NCBI GenBank assembly: GCA_944472155.2
Contig: OX235277.1
Coordinates: forward strand, 7,388,804-7,452,803
Source of the DNA: Trichobilharzia szidati
Taxonomy: Eukaryota > Platyhelminthes > Trematoda > Strigeidida > Schistosomatidae
Reading direction: 5' to 3'
DNA length: 64,000 nt
Part shown: positions 63,880 through 64,000 of the stretch, one piece after another
Numbering within the stretch: position 1 is the first letter of the stretch
Layout of the letters: each line of letters opens with the position of its first letter
The notes under the pieces: model-generated
What the model was told of the DNA's origin: nothing
Databases searched by the model: none
The model's input: only the letters and a program-made list of their open reading frames with translations
Position numbers and translations under genes: made by a program

Positions 63880-64000
63880 TAAAGCAAGAGCAACAGATTT
63901 TGTCAAATAATGTGATACCACTACTTATTTCGTTGTCTTCTCATCATCTACTTGTAGCCTAAAGAAATTATTATTAAGTTCATGTACAAAGAAGTTTTAA
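63880..64000 (+). repeat. Terminal-type repeat T, copy 3
   Basis: 'CACTACTTATTTCGTTGTC', 'CTCATCATCTACTTGTAGCC' and 'TTCATGTACAAAGAAGTTTT'. Continues past the window end. Confidence 0.55.

Overview
This is a repeat-dominated, AT-rich animal genomic window, most likely from a blood fluke (Schistosomatidae). The evidence is the mix of elements: tRNA-derived SINEs that carry hammerhead-ribozyme motifs, SR2-like RTE retrotransposons, a CR1-like retrotransposon, and many Penelope-like elements (PLEs) with GIY-YIG endonuclease domains. I found no convincing host gene, spliced exon set, tRNA or rRNA gene. The window is best read as intergenic, intronic or heterochromatic sequence.

Family labels used here. 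RTE-1 is an SR2-like RTE element whose 3' end resembles 'CCTATGTTCCTCTAGGAA' plus (AAT)n. RTE-2 is a second non-LTR family with an 'LLYG.ETW' thumb region and a (CAGA)n tail. CR1-like is a third non-LTR family. PLE-1 to PLE-4 are Penelope-like families. PLE-N is a short PLE-terminated element with no recognisable RT. SINE-A (Sm-alpha-like, hammerhead), SINE-B (poly-A tailed), SINE-C (intact hammerhead) and SINE-D (RTE-1-like 3' end) are tRNA-derived.

Layout. 0-9 kb: SINE-B, RTE tails, an RTE-2 copy on the minus strand, a PLE-4 copy split by a SINE-A inverted pair, and an RTE-1 copy. 9-20 kb: PLE-2 and PLE-3 fragments, a second SINE-A inverted pair and an old RTE-1 copy. 20-30 kb: SINE-A and SINE-C pairs, a PLE-3 copy with a perfect 12-bp target-site duplication (TSD), broken PLE-2 RT and endonuclease pieces, and a CR1-like copy. 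30-40 kb: RTE-1 fragments, SINE-B, SINE-D, a CR1-like copy and a PLE-3 copy with long inverted ends. 40-47 kb: the best-preserved PLE (PLE-1), a PLE-2 copy, the best-preserved RTE-1, then a nearly full-length PLE-3. 48-58 kb: PLE-3 and PLE-4 copies, a nested PLE-2 / PLE-3 / PLE-N / SINE-B stack, and a PLE-2 copy on the minus strand. 58-64 kb: RTE-1, SINE-D, SINE-A and SINE-C pairs, including one SINE-C copy with a fully canonical hammerhead ribozyme at 62933-62977.

Two things stand out. First, SINE-A and SINE-C repeatedly occur as inverted (minus then plus) pairs. At least two loci show TSDs around the whole pair, so the pair may move as one unit. Second, many PLE copies share one architecture: an inverted fragment of the 3' terminal region, fused to an internal RT or endonuclease fragment, followed by the same terminal region in direct orientation.
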